Below the pieces are notes generated by a model, which did no database searches, had not been told where the DNA came from, and saw nothing but the letters and a program-made list of their open reading frames with translations. The position numbers were made by a program, and so were the translations under genes. A stretch of 64,000 bases of DNA from Panorpa germanica (taxonomy: Eukaryota; Arthropoda; Insecta; Mecoptera; Panorpidae), in the NCBI GenBank assembly GCA_963678705.1, contig OY783216.1:2046001-2110000 (forward strand), written 5' to 3'. Within the stretch, counting starts at the first letter, position 1. Every line of letters begins with the position of its first letter. This document shows positions 48,536-60,564 of the stretch, piece by piece.

Positions 48536-51500
48536 GATAATCGTGGATTCGTCGGAATCAATGGCTAAGCCGTTGTTTTACTTTTTGTTCATTTAAATTA
48601 CCGACAACTAAGTCGTTTATCGTATTAACTAATCTCTGTTCTAAGCGATTTATCTAATCTACTAACTGATCTATAGCAAATTTTGTGGTTGATAATGTGT
48701 TACAAATACGTATTACTAGGCTAAATAACAGACTACAACTACCTTACACTGTTAAATAATATCACTATAATAATTAACAGCTGTTTTAAATTTTTTAATA
48801 TTTGGTTTTATTTGATTTTTTCACGCGTTCCCCTCCACGGTATGTTTCTTTTATTTTGTTTTTAGTTTTTGTACAAAATGTTGCAGTCAATTGTTTGTTC
48901 GTTCATAGCAAAGAATACACAAGAAGGTTGGTGTTTCGATGGCATGCCCCAATCAGTGTTTTAATGTGTATGTAAGGGCCCTGGTCTCAGATGTGGAATC
49001 CGCATTAATTGGTATCGCACTTACTTGCAAGGGCACTTAATATATATAATTTATATAAATAATCTATTACTTAAAGAACTTATTAGGAGTAAATTGATCG
49101 CTGATTTAAACTGCGACTTAACTTTGAACATAATTTAAATGCGTATTAACTTCTATCGTCTGAGTTTGCTATTTAACTCGCGACTAACGAACGCTAGTTC
49201 TTAATCATTTTTAAATGTTTGGAAATATATAAATCTAAAAATGCATTGGTACACTAAGTGGGTTAGGTTGTTGTGGGTTTGTTAATGGGTCGGGTCAGTT
49301 TTGTTGGATCGGTTACATAATGGGACAACATAGAGTAGAGTCCTAAGAAGATGAGCAAGCGCGTGCGGACGGTTGGCTGAACTGGTTTGAGCTTTTAAGA
49401 AGTCAATGATGACCTCTAGTGGAGTGAAAATACACCCTGTTGATGCACCGGGCTGTCCTGTAGAAGGGGAATGCCTGAAACAAATATAAAAGTTAATTAA
49501 AGATTCATAGAAAGATCAGTCAATTGTTATTTGAAGTTTATCAGTTCCACCATCGCTAGATACCGCCATAAACCTCGGCCCAACATAGACATGAGAGATA
49601 AAGAAAGGACTCCAAAGGATTACCAGCCCAGGTCCTAATTAATCTCGTTGCGCCACTAAATCTTACATACATAACTGTATGTTGGCGCACATATTCTCGA
49701 TCAATTAACATAACTACTTAGCAACGACTGGTTAAAAACATTTTCGTATCACATGTTAATCTATAACACACTGCGGCATATTGTGATCGTGGTGGATTGC
49801 GTGCCCCCAGTGGGGTTAGCGCTGTACAGGGCCCCAGAATACCGCAAGTAACTACACGCCAATTTAACCTCGGTGTAGTTGTTATCGAGCAATCTGTCAT
49901 ACGCTATACTCATTCTCGTATAATCGTAACAAAAATATAAAGTAGTTTGTTAGGGGTTGCGGGGAAGGAAGCGGGGGTAGTTTCGTTAGTAGGTCTCGTG
50001 ACACGAACAAATCGTAGGGCAGGTCGTGCCACACTGCGGCATTTTATTGATCAAAAAACAACGGCAAATAAACGAACGGCACGAACTGATTCTCCATGAG
50101 GTGAAATTGACATGATATCCTACATATAGAAATGGAAAATGAAATCGTATCGGATTTTATGTGATGGCTGGTGAAGGTTTCATTGCGTTTTTCTTTTTCT
50201 TATATATTTGTCTTATTTGTTTATTGCAGTTGGGTTGATTTAGGGTGTGGGAAGAACGCGGAGGGTAGCAAGCGTGGCGCCACAACGCATTCTATTCTGG
50301 TTAAATGGGGTTTATGAATGTTTAAACGCCGTTAATATTTATTTAAATTTAAATGGGTGTCGTTAAAAGTTTAGCAGTGGATGATGCTACCTCTGATAAG
50401 TGGATCAACATAAAGTAGGAAGCACAGAGAGGGGTGGAACTATGTGTTGGAAGGGAGGAATGACCTACTTTATAAAGTGAAAGCACGTGATACGTGTTGG
50501 TTAACGATGGGGTATTTGTCATCCCTTGTCAATAGAAGATTATGATAAATAATGTGTTTTTTTTAAATATATATTTCCCTTGGCTTAGGGTGTTGTTCAC
50601 GAGAATTTGGCATGTTTTATTTTTCCTAATAATCAGACAATCAGAAAATAATAACTTAAGATTTGTGACACCAAAATAGGTCGTGAGATTTTCATTACAA
50701 CCATTTACATTTGTTACATAATTTTACATAATAGATGTAGTGTAATCTTTACTTGTCTTGATTTGATTGGCTCACTGCATGGACGCAACGAAGCAGTTCT
50801 TTTGTTTTCTATAGAAACACAGTTACTTTTAGATTCAGAAGTTGAGCTTTTTGTTGTCTGTATTTTAATTTTTCATCATGTTACTTTGGAGGACACTCGA
50901 TGTGACGTTGATGACGCATGAGATTCTGAATTACATGATGAATGTGCGGATTTATCTAAATATAGCTTTTTATAACTCGGAGGGTTAAGAAATATACAAA
51001 GAAAATTGTAACAAAAGATTCTTTTTGTATAATAAATAGAAAGATAAAAACATAGAAAATTACAAGGATCTATCCGTTCTTTGAGAGACAAAGCTATCAT
51101 TTATCAATGTCAGTAAGGATACATTAAGCCAGCGGGAACCAACCTAATGTTCAGGGGCAAGAAATATGCGTATTGGTTAGTAATACCTCTAAAGTAGAAA
51201 ACTTTAAAACTGAGAGTTTGGTGTAGCTTATATTTGTAAATGTTGCATTATTTTGCATAGTAGCAAATAACTAGGACGACTTTTGTTCTATATAAAGACA
51301 AAATATAAAGACAAAGATGTTTAGCACACGACCCAGTTAAGGTTTTACTGCGACCCTTTTTAAATATGCTAATATCTATGAATTTTACTTTTTTAATTTA
51401 AAAATATTAACTTAAAAAATGTTATGGTTAATGCAAAGCGCACACTATACATCATTACAGTTAGGTTGCTTTGTATCAGGCAGTCTCTATTACACATACA

Positions 51501-53130
51501 CTTTACACATATTTAAATAGAAATGCATTACATTTTATTGATTGATTTTATTAAAAAATATTTAAATAATAGTTGTAAAAATCGTTTTATGTGATATATG
51601 ATATCTTTGTATGTTCTAAAGAATTTAAGACAAATGGGCAAAAATGTAAGCACATGCATTCATTGATGTATGCCATCCACTGTCTTGAGTCTTTACTAAT
51701 TTTCAGTGCAATACTCTACTTTAAAGCAGTGTAACTCAATATCTAAAAGGTATACAAAAAAAATGTTGTATATACAAATTATACGAAATTAATTACTCTA
51801 TTAGATTGATAATAATTATTTTTACGGTATTTTAAGACGTACTGGTAAGGATGTATTGCAGAAAGACTATTTTTATCCATCATTTTGGAAGATAGAGGAG
51901 TAAATCATTAAAATTGAGGGGGATAAACAAAATATTTGGAATCAGGACACTCAGACTAGTCCAAAAAATGTATATACTAGTTTTTACACTGTGAGACTAG
52001 TCTAAAACTAGCAATTCCAAATCTCAGTGCTTAAACAAACCAGAGTGAAAATAGTTCTTAATACAGATGGCTGCAGTGTTAGAGCTGCCACGTCACGAAG
52101 CTATTTTTTATTTAATTATTTAACATTTAAGAATTATGTTTTATTTAAAACTAAAAACTTTAAATTTTTTTTATATTTATTCTAAATTCTTGTGTCTAAT
52201 TACTCCATAGAAATCCATCGAAGCAGAGTTTATAAACTTTAAAAGTGTGCCACCCCTGCATATAACCATCCGCTATAGCATATTATATAGCAACACACAA
52301 ATCAAGAAAAGTGCTTTATCCGAGACGTCTATTCGCTAAACAAACAAATACGTCATCTCCTCCATTTCCTACCCCCTCCATCCCTCCCACTCTTCACCAA
52401 GCAATTCATTTATCTATAATTAAAATATTCATCAAATTGATGTAAAAACTTTGAAAAGTTTTTTGATTAATGGTTGGGTCCTTTTGCTCGTAAAAATCTG
52501 CTGAAATAATAAATGACATACGGCTCTCGTTAGAATGATAAATAGCTTTCATTAATTAAACGTATATTTTACATTTTCATTTTATTTAAAACGAAGCACA
52601 GATCGGGTGACAGTAGTTCGTCATCTCTTTTTAACTCATATATTTGTACTTGTAAGAGGAGAATAGCATAATGAATTTTATTATTGAGTTAGTGGTGAAA
52701 TGGCGCATCCACTTTGTTAATTATTATTATAATTACAAATTAATTAAATGTCATGTCTACATTTATTTAAATAAACTTTTAATTATTACTTTTTCAAATT
52801 ATATTTTTAATGTTTACCACGCGACTGCTATGTGTCTTTTAGTTCGATTTCAGAACTATCGCTGTGTTTCCACGCTTAATGAATTATGTGTTTGATTAAT
52901 CGTAGACTAAGGGCCGATTTGTCAATTCAACCAAGTAAATTAACTAGATCTTTGACATAACTAAAATTAATGGCATAATTGATCTGTTCTTAGTGGCAAC
53001 ACGTTCAAGAAATTTAGTACAGATGTCACTAGTGCCTTTAATATAAGATTCTAAAGAAATATTTCTTTGTACTGGTCAACAAAAAGCTGCTTATAAAAGT
53101 AAATGTGTTTCAATGCTTACGTGACGGATC
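48536..53130. other. Intergenic between TEH genes, no further gene seen
   Basis: 4.6 kb. 49.5-50.3 kb is somewhat richer in GC and could hold non-coding 5' exons or promoter elements of the Teh1-like gene. 51.9-52.4 kb is plain AT-rich DNA. The short frames at 49718-49900 (minus), 50876-51100 (minus) and 52671-52895 (plus) show no recognised domain. Confidence 0.35.
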
Positions 53131-54471
53131 TCAGAGAGCCATGACAGAATCTCCTCCTCCGCCATCCCCGAGGTTGTTAGCAGACCCCTTCTCTCCAGGT
53201 GGCAGGATAGTTTCAGCTCCAGCGCATCCTTTGAACCTCATTTTCGCGTCATCCCCAACAATAACAGTACGTTGACAGAATATCAAAGTCACACACGAAA
53301 CAACAAACAAAACAGATGGCAGCACAGATGCTACAAGAAATTGTTTATACGTCGTTTCCAAATCGAATCTTGCAACAACAACATCTGTATTAGATTCCGC
53401 GTAGAAACAAGGAAATCTTGCCCTGGCATTGTGGTCCGTTCCGTCTTTCCCAAACTCCCTGAGAAAGTCTTTGCATTCGTCTTGTAGGGTGTTTACGCAA
53501 CCCTCCAAATTGATCATCAGTTTGCTTTCGTTGGCTATGATCAGATCCAGTTCCGGTGGCGCTATCTTCTTCATGGGGATTGTGTTGAAGATGTTGAGGT
53601 AACTTAAGTAGGTGAAGTTGGTTAGATCCGTCAATATGTTTCTCTCCAGCACTGACCCATTTATGCAGTCTATAGCTTCCACGCCGTTCGAAGTGTTCCC
53701 TATAGTGTAGCAGGAAGCCATTAGAATGTTATCCTGATCCTCGTTCCAAATCTCCTCGCCTGTGTCCATGTCTATAGCCCTCTGACACTGAGACAAGTAG
53801 ACTTTATCTCCACTTAACACTATCATGTTTTTATTACGGGTTGGAATGTCAACGCAACGCCTGTCACAGTTGTACGGCGTCCTTATCCGTTCACACGTGC
53901 CCCTGTTACAACTCTGCAACCCCGTCATGTTCAGACACGTGATTTTCCCTCTTCTTCCCGAGCATTTCAACGGGGGATCTGTATCCTTGAACACACATTC
54001 AAACGCATCTGTAATGTTGGTGCAATTTCCGTACGTACAATTAAACGTTCCCGTTAAGTTCTTACATTCGTCTACAATGCATCTAGATTTCTTAGCGTTT
54101 TCTTGGTCTAATCCGAAGCACGTTTTATTAGCGGTGTTCGTACAATTAGCGAATAGAATACTGGACCCGTTTCTTCTGAGGTTAACAAATATTTGTATGC
54201 ACGCTCCTGATGTTTTGCTCAAGCACCACTCTCCGCAACTGGTCCACTCACATTTATCATTGTTTACGGCTCGCGTGGTGGTACACATCATGGGCACCTC
54301 GGAGATGCCTGATTGGAATGCTCGGGAGGATGGCATGTAAATTGCTACTGTTAGATAGACCAAGGCCACGCTGCTCAACACAGCTGTCATTTGACAGATG
54401 CAGATCGTGCCACAGATCCGGGAGTCTTGTGGGGGAATAATCAAATCTTCCACTGGAGTTGGTTTAGGCAT
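53131..54471 (-). CDS. TipE/TEH-family sodium-channel auxiliary subunit, intronless
   Basis: One open frame of 446 residues from the Met at 54471. An upstream Met at 54507 exists, but the shorter start aligns with the six-exon paralogue (both soon reach DSRICGTICICQ or DRRICGSICLCQ). Layout: TM1 (about residues 30-50, AVLSSVALVYLTVAIYMP), long Cys-rich loop with many Asn-X-Ser/Thr sites (CEWTSCGEWC, NCTYGNCTNIT, CNRGTC, CVNTLQDECKDF, FPCFYAE), TM2 (about 375-400, FLVASVLPSVLFVVSCVTLIF), then VGDDAKMR and a Gly-rich tail. Matching the paralogue's five intron sites, the coding sequence here is continuous, so it arose by retroposition or intron loss, or is the ancestral form. Likely acts with the other two TEH proteins on Para-type channels. 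Confidence 0.9.
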   Translation of the reverse strand: MPKPTPVEDLIIPPQDSRICGTICICQMTAVLSSVALVYLTVAIYMPSSRAFQSGISEVPMMCTTTRAVNNDKCEWTSCGEWCLSKTSGACIQIFVNLRRNGSSILFANCTNTANKTCFGLDQENAKKSRCIVDECKNLTGTFNCTYGNCTNITDAFECVFKDTDPPLKCSGRRGKITCLNMTGLQSCNRGTCERIRTPYNCDRRCVDIPTRNKNMIVLSGDKVYLSQCQRAIDMDTGEEIWNEDQDNILMASCYTIGNTSNGVEAIDCINGSVLERNILTDLTNFTYLSYLNIFNTIPMKKIAPPELDLIIANESKLMINLEGCVNTLQDECKDFLREFGKDGTDHNARARFPCFYAESNTDVVVARFDLETTYKQFLVASVLPSVLFVVSCVTLIFCQRTVIVGDDAKMRFKGCAGAETILPPGEKGSANNLGDGGGGDSVMAL

Positions 54472-54507
54472 GGTGATGATTGTTTTAAGGCAATTACTAG
54501 AGTACAA

Positions 54508-56700
54508 TTATACAGAATTTAAAGGAAGTATCACGTCCAGCTGGATTGGTTAATTGGGTTTCAGAGCACGTTTCACAGTGAGCTCATGGAGTTAGGTGAG
54601 TTTATGGTAGAGAAGTTCGCCGAAGAATCATTCCATCCTTCAGTGTACTAAAGCATTGGTTGTAATAAATCTTCGGGTAAATGTCTCCGTAGAAAAGGTC
54701 GCAAGGCAAGAATCATAGTCAAAGTCATGAAGCAACTCGCAAATTCCCAGAATGCCCACACACGGTAAATGCCATTGTCATTATCATCGCGATCTGAATC
54801 TCTTATCGGCGTGAAATAAGTCAACATTTATTAATTCCTTTCACTGCACAATTCACAAGTTAAAACTTTTTTTCATTTCACCTCATCACTGAACACGGTT
54901 ATCGTTTTATATTCCATACTACGATGAATGTTGCGATGGTTATTCTTGGACGATGGCAGCACCTCTGAACTGCGTTCTTTTCCCTGCTCCAGCCACTACC
55001 AATGTTAGAAAGAGACAACGAATAAACCTGGCGCTACGGGTTAAGGCGGTGGTTGTTTTCGACTCTATGAGAGCTTTCCATGGGGGTGGATGATGCGCGA
55101 ACTTAATGCGCAGAATATGTTTCACTGCTCGTTGGTGGAGTAATCAATAAAGCGGCGTGCAGTGATGGTACAGCGTATGCAGCATTCTAGCGCAACGACG
55201 AGATTTGCTAAGTGTTATACACCAGTATAGCTTTCTCACTTCACCAAATGTGATTTTATAAGTGGACTTACTATTTATTGCTTTCCATTCATGATTACGA
55301 ACGTTTTAGAAACGCCCGAAGATTCTCATTCTTAAACGTTGAACCTGCTAAACTTTTTTTTACACTTAGGGCAATAACTACAGATGTTAATTATATATAT
55401 ATTTTTTATTTATTATGAATTAGAAATAAGAAGTGGCGGAGATACATCCATTTAAAGTTTGAATTTCGTTTTACCGCTTAATATTTATGACGTCCTAAAG
55501 TCTGTAAAATATAATAAATAATCGAATTTATTTATTTTTGTATATCACGACATTATATGAAATCTTTATGGGTTGCTGCGACAGCTGTTAGCGCAGTGAC
55601 GTTTGCATTTTCTTTACACTTTACGAGTTTAGCAGCGAAGGAATGATGTCATGAAATTGATAATTCTGTTTGAATATTTTAATCGTTAATAACTTTATTT
55701 ATTGATAACCAACTTGATCAACATTCGAGTACAGTGCAGTTTTAAAATATAAATTCAGTTACGGTTCACAACCCAAGTAACACATAGAACGTAAACTGTA
55801 ATGCTTTTCTAAAAGGGCTTCATTTTCCATGATTCACAATTTTTTCTACGTGTATTATTCACTTATTTTTAATAAATTTTTATATAAAAATTGTGAGCTT
55901 TGAAGCTTCACGCAAGACTACTGCGTCTTCAGGTGCGATTTCCGGATCAGTGCTGTATTTCCTGGGTTTAATTGTAATTAAATTTCATTGATTACTTGTT
56001 CATTTATTGATAGGGTCCGATAGGGTTAAGATAAGTTAAATAAAAAAGATATAAGAATTGCGTGTTAATTCTTTAAAAAGAATTCTAAGCAAGATCACCC
56101 GGTGCTGCTATCTCAACAATCGCGACACTTTGTGTAGGAATCCGTTATAGCCAAACAGTATTATCGAGGAAATAAATGTTAAAGTACTAGTTGAAACTAT
56201 CTTTATATAATTTAAGGTGGTGTAAATAAGATTTTAAGTCTTTCATTAAAAGAATAAAGCAATCCTGTACATACTAGGGCAGTGGTACATGAGGGTAAGA
56301 CAGTGCCTCCTCTAATTTGGCGTCCGGATGTCTGGTCGACTAGCCCAGTACCCTAGTAACTGCCGCATAGCACTCTAGACCGCTAGGAACGGGTGGTTGG
56401 CATGAATGCACCACCCCCTGACACAGATTTCTAAATAATGTTTATGAGTTATCACTTTAGTTTGATTCAAAATTAGAACAGGCTAATAAATGTAATCTCT
56501 ACTTTTTATTAATTAAAGGAATTTCTATATTGGAACTTTTTTTTAATATTTCTTTAACTGTTATCGCGAAATTTTGTATGTATAACGTTTAGAATTAAAT
56601 AATAGACCTATTTACTTACAAAATGATCAATTTTAGGTTCTGTATGTAAACAGAAAATGTTCTATCAGTATAAATAACATTTTTTAACAATTCTGCAATT
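54508..56700. other. Upstream region of the intronless TEH gene; decayed repeats
   Basis: 54.5-55.2 kb is the likely promoter and 5' UTR. 55380-55760 resembles a heavily decayed family-A element (TGGCGGAGATACATCCATTT, TTTATGACGTCC, TAATAACTTTATTTATTGAT). 56270-56420 is a GC-rich patch with a partial inverted match (ACTAGGGCAGTGG against AGTACCCTAGTAACTGCC) that I cannot identify. Confidence 0.35.
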
Positions 56701-56705
56701 CTGAA

Positions 56706-56880
56706 ATTCCTCAAGTGGACATTGAAGTCATAGATATCACAGGGCAAGAAGATTTGTTACCATCAACATCTCGAGCAGTATTCCAAACAACAAATTATAT
56801 CTCCAGAAATTATAAAGCCTTTGCTAAAAATCAGCTATGAGAAAGAATTTGAACAGAACAGAAAAATTAAAAAATGGGGT
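56706..56880 (+). pseudogene. Possible transposase C-terminal remnant (pogo/Tigger-like)
   Basis: Reading with one frame change gives VDIEVIDITGQEDLLPSTSR and then ISPEIIKPLLKISYEKEFEQ. The PSTSR stretch and the (I)SPE.IKP motif resemble the end of pogo/Tigger-type DDE transposases. Short, frameshifted and without the catalytic core. Confidence 0.3.
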
Positions 56881-57037
56881 CATCCAAAAATTACGTCACA
56901 CAAATTTCCTGCTATTCCTCCCACTCTCCTCTTTTGTTGTGTTGTTACATTTCAATTAATAGAATTTTATAGTCTCTAAAATAAATGACCTTTTGTTTTT
57001 CTTGTAGAACTCATGGAAATATTTAATTTTTTCAGGA

Positions 57038-57633
57038 AATGGACTAGTGTCCTCATTTTTTAGTGGTCGATTTTTCAATTGTTGATTGAAATTGATGTTA
57101 ATAAATGTGTATTAGTGTGTCTATTTTATTAAATATCTAAATGTTGACGGAGATATAGCAATTAAAAATTTGAATTGTAGTTTTAGCGCTTGAAATGCAT
57201 TTGAACGTCAGTTATTTGTTGAGTAGGTCAGTGCTGTGGTAATGTTTTGTAGCTGTTGGTAGTCGAAATAATCAAGTCAAGTCAAAGAATAATAAGTTTT
57301 TATTTTATTTAACCCTGTTACGGCAGACATAATATTTTATTGTTCCTTGAAATAGCTGGAAATAATATTTGATATTTTGATATATAAATACATATAGCAG
57401 AGATTTATGAGCTGTAAGGTTGGCAGCGATTGTGATGTCACATGCACTTCGAATGAGTACAACGTTGAATCCCTTTAATAATTAAAGAGACAAAATGTCT
57501 TTTTTAATTGTTAATATCTCCTAACATATAAGGAGTTATTAAAAAATAATTAGACATTTGAGGTTCTAGTAACCCACTTTATCAATATATAGTACACTTT
57601 TATAGAAATTAAGACATAGGACACAAGCCCATT
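57038..57633. mobile_element. Family-A TIR element, copy 6
   Basis: About 596 bp, ends AATGGACTAGTGTCCT and AGGACACAAGCCCATT, same internal landmarks as the other copies. Confidence 0.85.
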
Positions 57634-59613
57634 TACGGATGGTCGATAAGTATGTGGACTAGTACATTTAAACGTGTAAAATTTCGCATTGAGCAGACAA
57701 AATGAGATTTATTTATTTGTCATTCTTGTAGACAGACAACACGTGCTTTCAAAGATCACATCATGTAGTTACACACACACATACATACACAGACACCCCT
57801 ACACCCGCACCCACGCATAAGAACATTCCAGAAACACAAACCATCCCTTAAACCGACCATCACAGAGAATCGCTACACTATAGACATCTATCGGCAAAAA
57901 ACTTGTTTACGTTGCTTGTCATTAACAACTATCCACAAAACATAACACAATAAACAACACAATTAAACAATAAATATTATATTTATAAAATCATTTATCA
58001 CTTACTGCAAAAGGAAGACACAAATGAATCTTCAATATATTTTAAAATGATCAAACACTATTTTATGTACCAAAACACCACCAGCTTTTAAACATGGCTG
58101 ACTTATATATTGCAGTCGGGTATATTCGTTATTCTTCGCTTGTTTTTGATTGCTGCTCGTGTACTGTTGTGCCATCTGGTAGTTAGCACGGCAATGTGAC
58201 GTCATGTGCAATCAATAAGTTGGACTGCGTGTGATTGGTTGGAATGTGCTATCGTTTTAGCCGTTGCTTTGAATTATTTAACATTTTAATATACGGAATA
58301 TTTATATAAATGTTTGGTTTCTTTTATCTGTGAACTTTGAAGTAGACTTAAAATTAGACAATCTTTTTGCTGCTAATAGTTAGGTTTCAACTTTTATTTA
58401 ATTTATTTATACTAATGTACAACATATTAAGTTTATTTTGTAAAAATTTGAAGTCGATTAGAATGAAACTGTCGGAGATATAGAATTTTAAGTCTTCACC
58501 TCTCTGGTCTGCTTTCGTGTTACTTTAAAAGTTTTAAATGCGTTTTCTCACACTTAGCTGTTTCAAGGTCAATGCCTTCTCTAGTTCAAAATCTACTGGA
58601 CCGATTCTTTTGAAATTTTGCACACTCTTTTTTAACATAATTGCCGAGGTAACGCTGTCGAGTTTTTAAAAAAAAATTAATTTTAGCGTATTTTAAAATA
58701 ACAAAGTTTCTGATTTTTTTACTTTTAAGTGCTGTAAAATATTGAAAAATCAATAAAAAAGAAAAAATTGGACAGCGTTACCTGTAGAAACTTATCAGCT
58801 AATGAAATCATTTTGGTTTTTCGATTTCAGAAAATCCAGTAATGAGTTATGGAGATGTCTCCGGAGATTCGCTGTCAATGCCTCATTTCTTGATATATAC
58901 TTATTAAAATTTCACAAAGTATTCTTCAAATGTTATTTTATCATGAAGTAATTATAGAAATAATTTTATATTAACGGTGTCGTCAAAAAACACTATCGAA
59001 AATATGCTTCTGTTTTATCGTTTTGACCTGTGAACAGTTACGAAACAAAATAACCGCAGTTTATCAGTTTCCAACTTATTCTATTTTGTTAACATTGAAT
59101 ATTTCGGAACACTCTGTTTTCAATATGACAACTGTGCACACATGAGCAGCAAATTACGAATTGTTATCACTAATTAAAAATAGACAGGTTTTTTAAATAG
59201 CGATGTAACGAAGCCTTAACATTAATTAAATGTTGAAATATTATTACAACATTTTCCTTGAATATGAACACTGAACAGACCCCACACCCCACCCCTATGC
59301 GCTAAACACTAAAACCATAAAACACTAAATTAATGTACATTTTAATTTAGAATCTATTTCTCCAACTGGTATATATTAGCTCAAACTATATTGTTAAATA
59401 GAATTTCTTTGTAGCACAATATCCAACATTGGTGAAATATTGGTGATAATTGTTTTGAAAGTTTCATTTGACTTTAAAATTAAAATAATACATCACTAAG
59501 CAGGAATAATGGGATAGGTATAGGAATAGGTATTATAATAGTAATAGAATTTACGTTCTTTTTACGTTGTTAAACATTTATTTTCATATTTATGAAATTG
59601 CTTAAACAAGACT
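57634..59613. other. Intergenic with a CRE-containing promoter-like patch
   Basis: 57765-57830 is a CA/ACCC-rich simple repeat. Around 58090-58210 lie ATGGC/GCCAT (Pho/YY1-like) sites and a perfect CRE palindrome TGACGTCA (58197-58204), but no coding frame follows on either strand. 58646-58785 contains a short inverted repeat (GAGGTAACGCTGTC/GACAGCGTTACCTG). Confidence 0.35.
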
Positions 59614-60310
59614 TTATTCCGAAGGAGTGACTTCGGCATGTCCGCAGATGCAGTCGTTATTTTCATCACAAATGCCATCAAAGTGACCTGTTAAGGTAAG
59701 GCAGTTTATTTCGCAGGCCAATTTACCACCCACTATGCATATCAGCTCACTTCTTGCCTGCGGGGAAGGACTATCTGCGACATCTGCAATTGTTGTTCAA
59801 TTTTGAATTTGTTAAAAATCCAACACAAACATAATTTATACATATCTGTGTTTCAAACGCAAAAAGGGCTAACTGCAAAATAGGAGTTTCGAGTAAAAAA
59901 TGGATTCTACGATTTCTGCTTTTATAATGTCATGTTTTGTTAGTTCATTAAGAGCCTTGCATTGTTAACGAACACCAGACCGGGTTAAATTATCAAACAA
60001 AATGCTTTAAAATATGTTGAAAGTCTAAATTATGTATAATACTTCCACGCAAAAATAAAGAAATAATTTATAGCTACATTAAGAATGTACAAATTTATTA
60101 ATAAATAATAAAAAATAAGGCAAAAACATGTTCTTGGGTAAATATAATGAATGTAACTTATTATTTATATTTACCAAAAGATGTGGATATTATTAATAAA
60201 AACCAACATTATTATATCAACCGTTTGTAACACATACCTGCAACAGGGACTGCACTAGCGCCTCCAGCGGCCACCAAGACAACGACGACTAGTAATAGGA
60301 CGTACTTCAG
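59614..60310 (-). CDS. Defensin-like CSalphabeta peptide, copy 1, with a CTG start
   Basis: Insect defensins are secreted antimicrobial peptides that disrupt bacterial membranes. Exon 1 (60310-60238) encodes a hydrophobic signal peptide, (M)KYVLLLVVVVLVAAGGASA, then VPVA; exon 2 (59783-59614) gives the propeptide VADSPSPQAR and the six-Cys domain. Cys spacing is C-x7-C-x3-C-x10-C-x5-C-x1-C, the invertebrate-defensin pattern, ending DCIC plus an 11-residue tail. Total 80 residues. The codon at the expected start is CTG (60310-60308) and no in-frame ATG exists in exon 1 or the predicted leader. TATAAAAG and an Inr (CAGT) lie upstream. The residue pattern around Cys3-Cys4 (GHFDGIC) keeps a shortened Gly turn. 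A tandem paralogue lies 1.2 kb upstream. Either a non-AUG start is used or both copies are decaying. Confidence 0.75.
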
Positions 60311-60334
60311 TTTACTTGAAATTGTAGAAAGAAA

Positions 60335-60369
60335 TTATACTGCTTTGAAGTAGATCAGCTCTTTTATAT
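60335..60369 (-). promoter_or_regulatory. TATA box and initiator of defensin-like copy 1
   Basis: On the minus strand TATAAAAGAGCT is followed so that CAGT ends 30 bases after the first T; the same sequences occur at the same spacing at copy 2. Predicted leader to the CTG codon is about 30 nt. Confidence 0.7.
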
Positions 60370-60386
60370 CAAAATAATTATTTTAT

Positions 60387-60564
60387 GGACCAATCAGAAT
60401 GTTCCAAATGTTAAGCAAACTTTGCACACGAGGCTCTTTTCGGAGATATTATTGCCATTACAACATTAAAATTTCATCATCTTCAGTTTTGGTGGACCAA
60501 TCAGAATGTTCCAAATGTTAAGCAGACTTTGCCATTGCTACACGAGGCCCTCTTGTTGATATTA
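60387..60564. repeat. Duplicated upstream block of defensin-like copy 1
   Basis: GGACCAATCAGAATGTTCCA...TTTG...CACGAGG occurs at 60387-60450 and 60494-60564. It includes a CCAAT box (ATTGG on the minus strand) and sits directly upstream of the TATA box, so it may be a duplicated promoter module. Confidence 0.65.

Noticed and set aside
53825-54340. 171-residue plus-strand frame
   Set aside because: Antisense shadow of the intronless TEH gene.
54940-55125. 61-residue minus-strand frame upstream of the TEH gene
   Set aside because: No recognised features; likely 5' UTR or chance.
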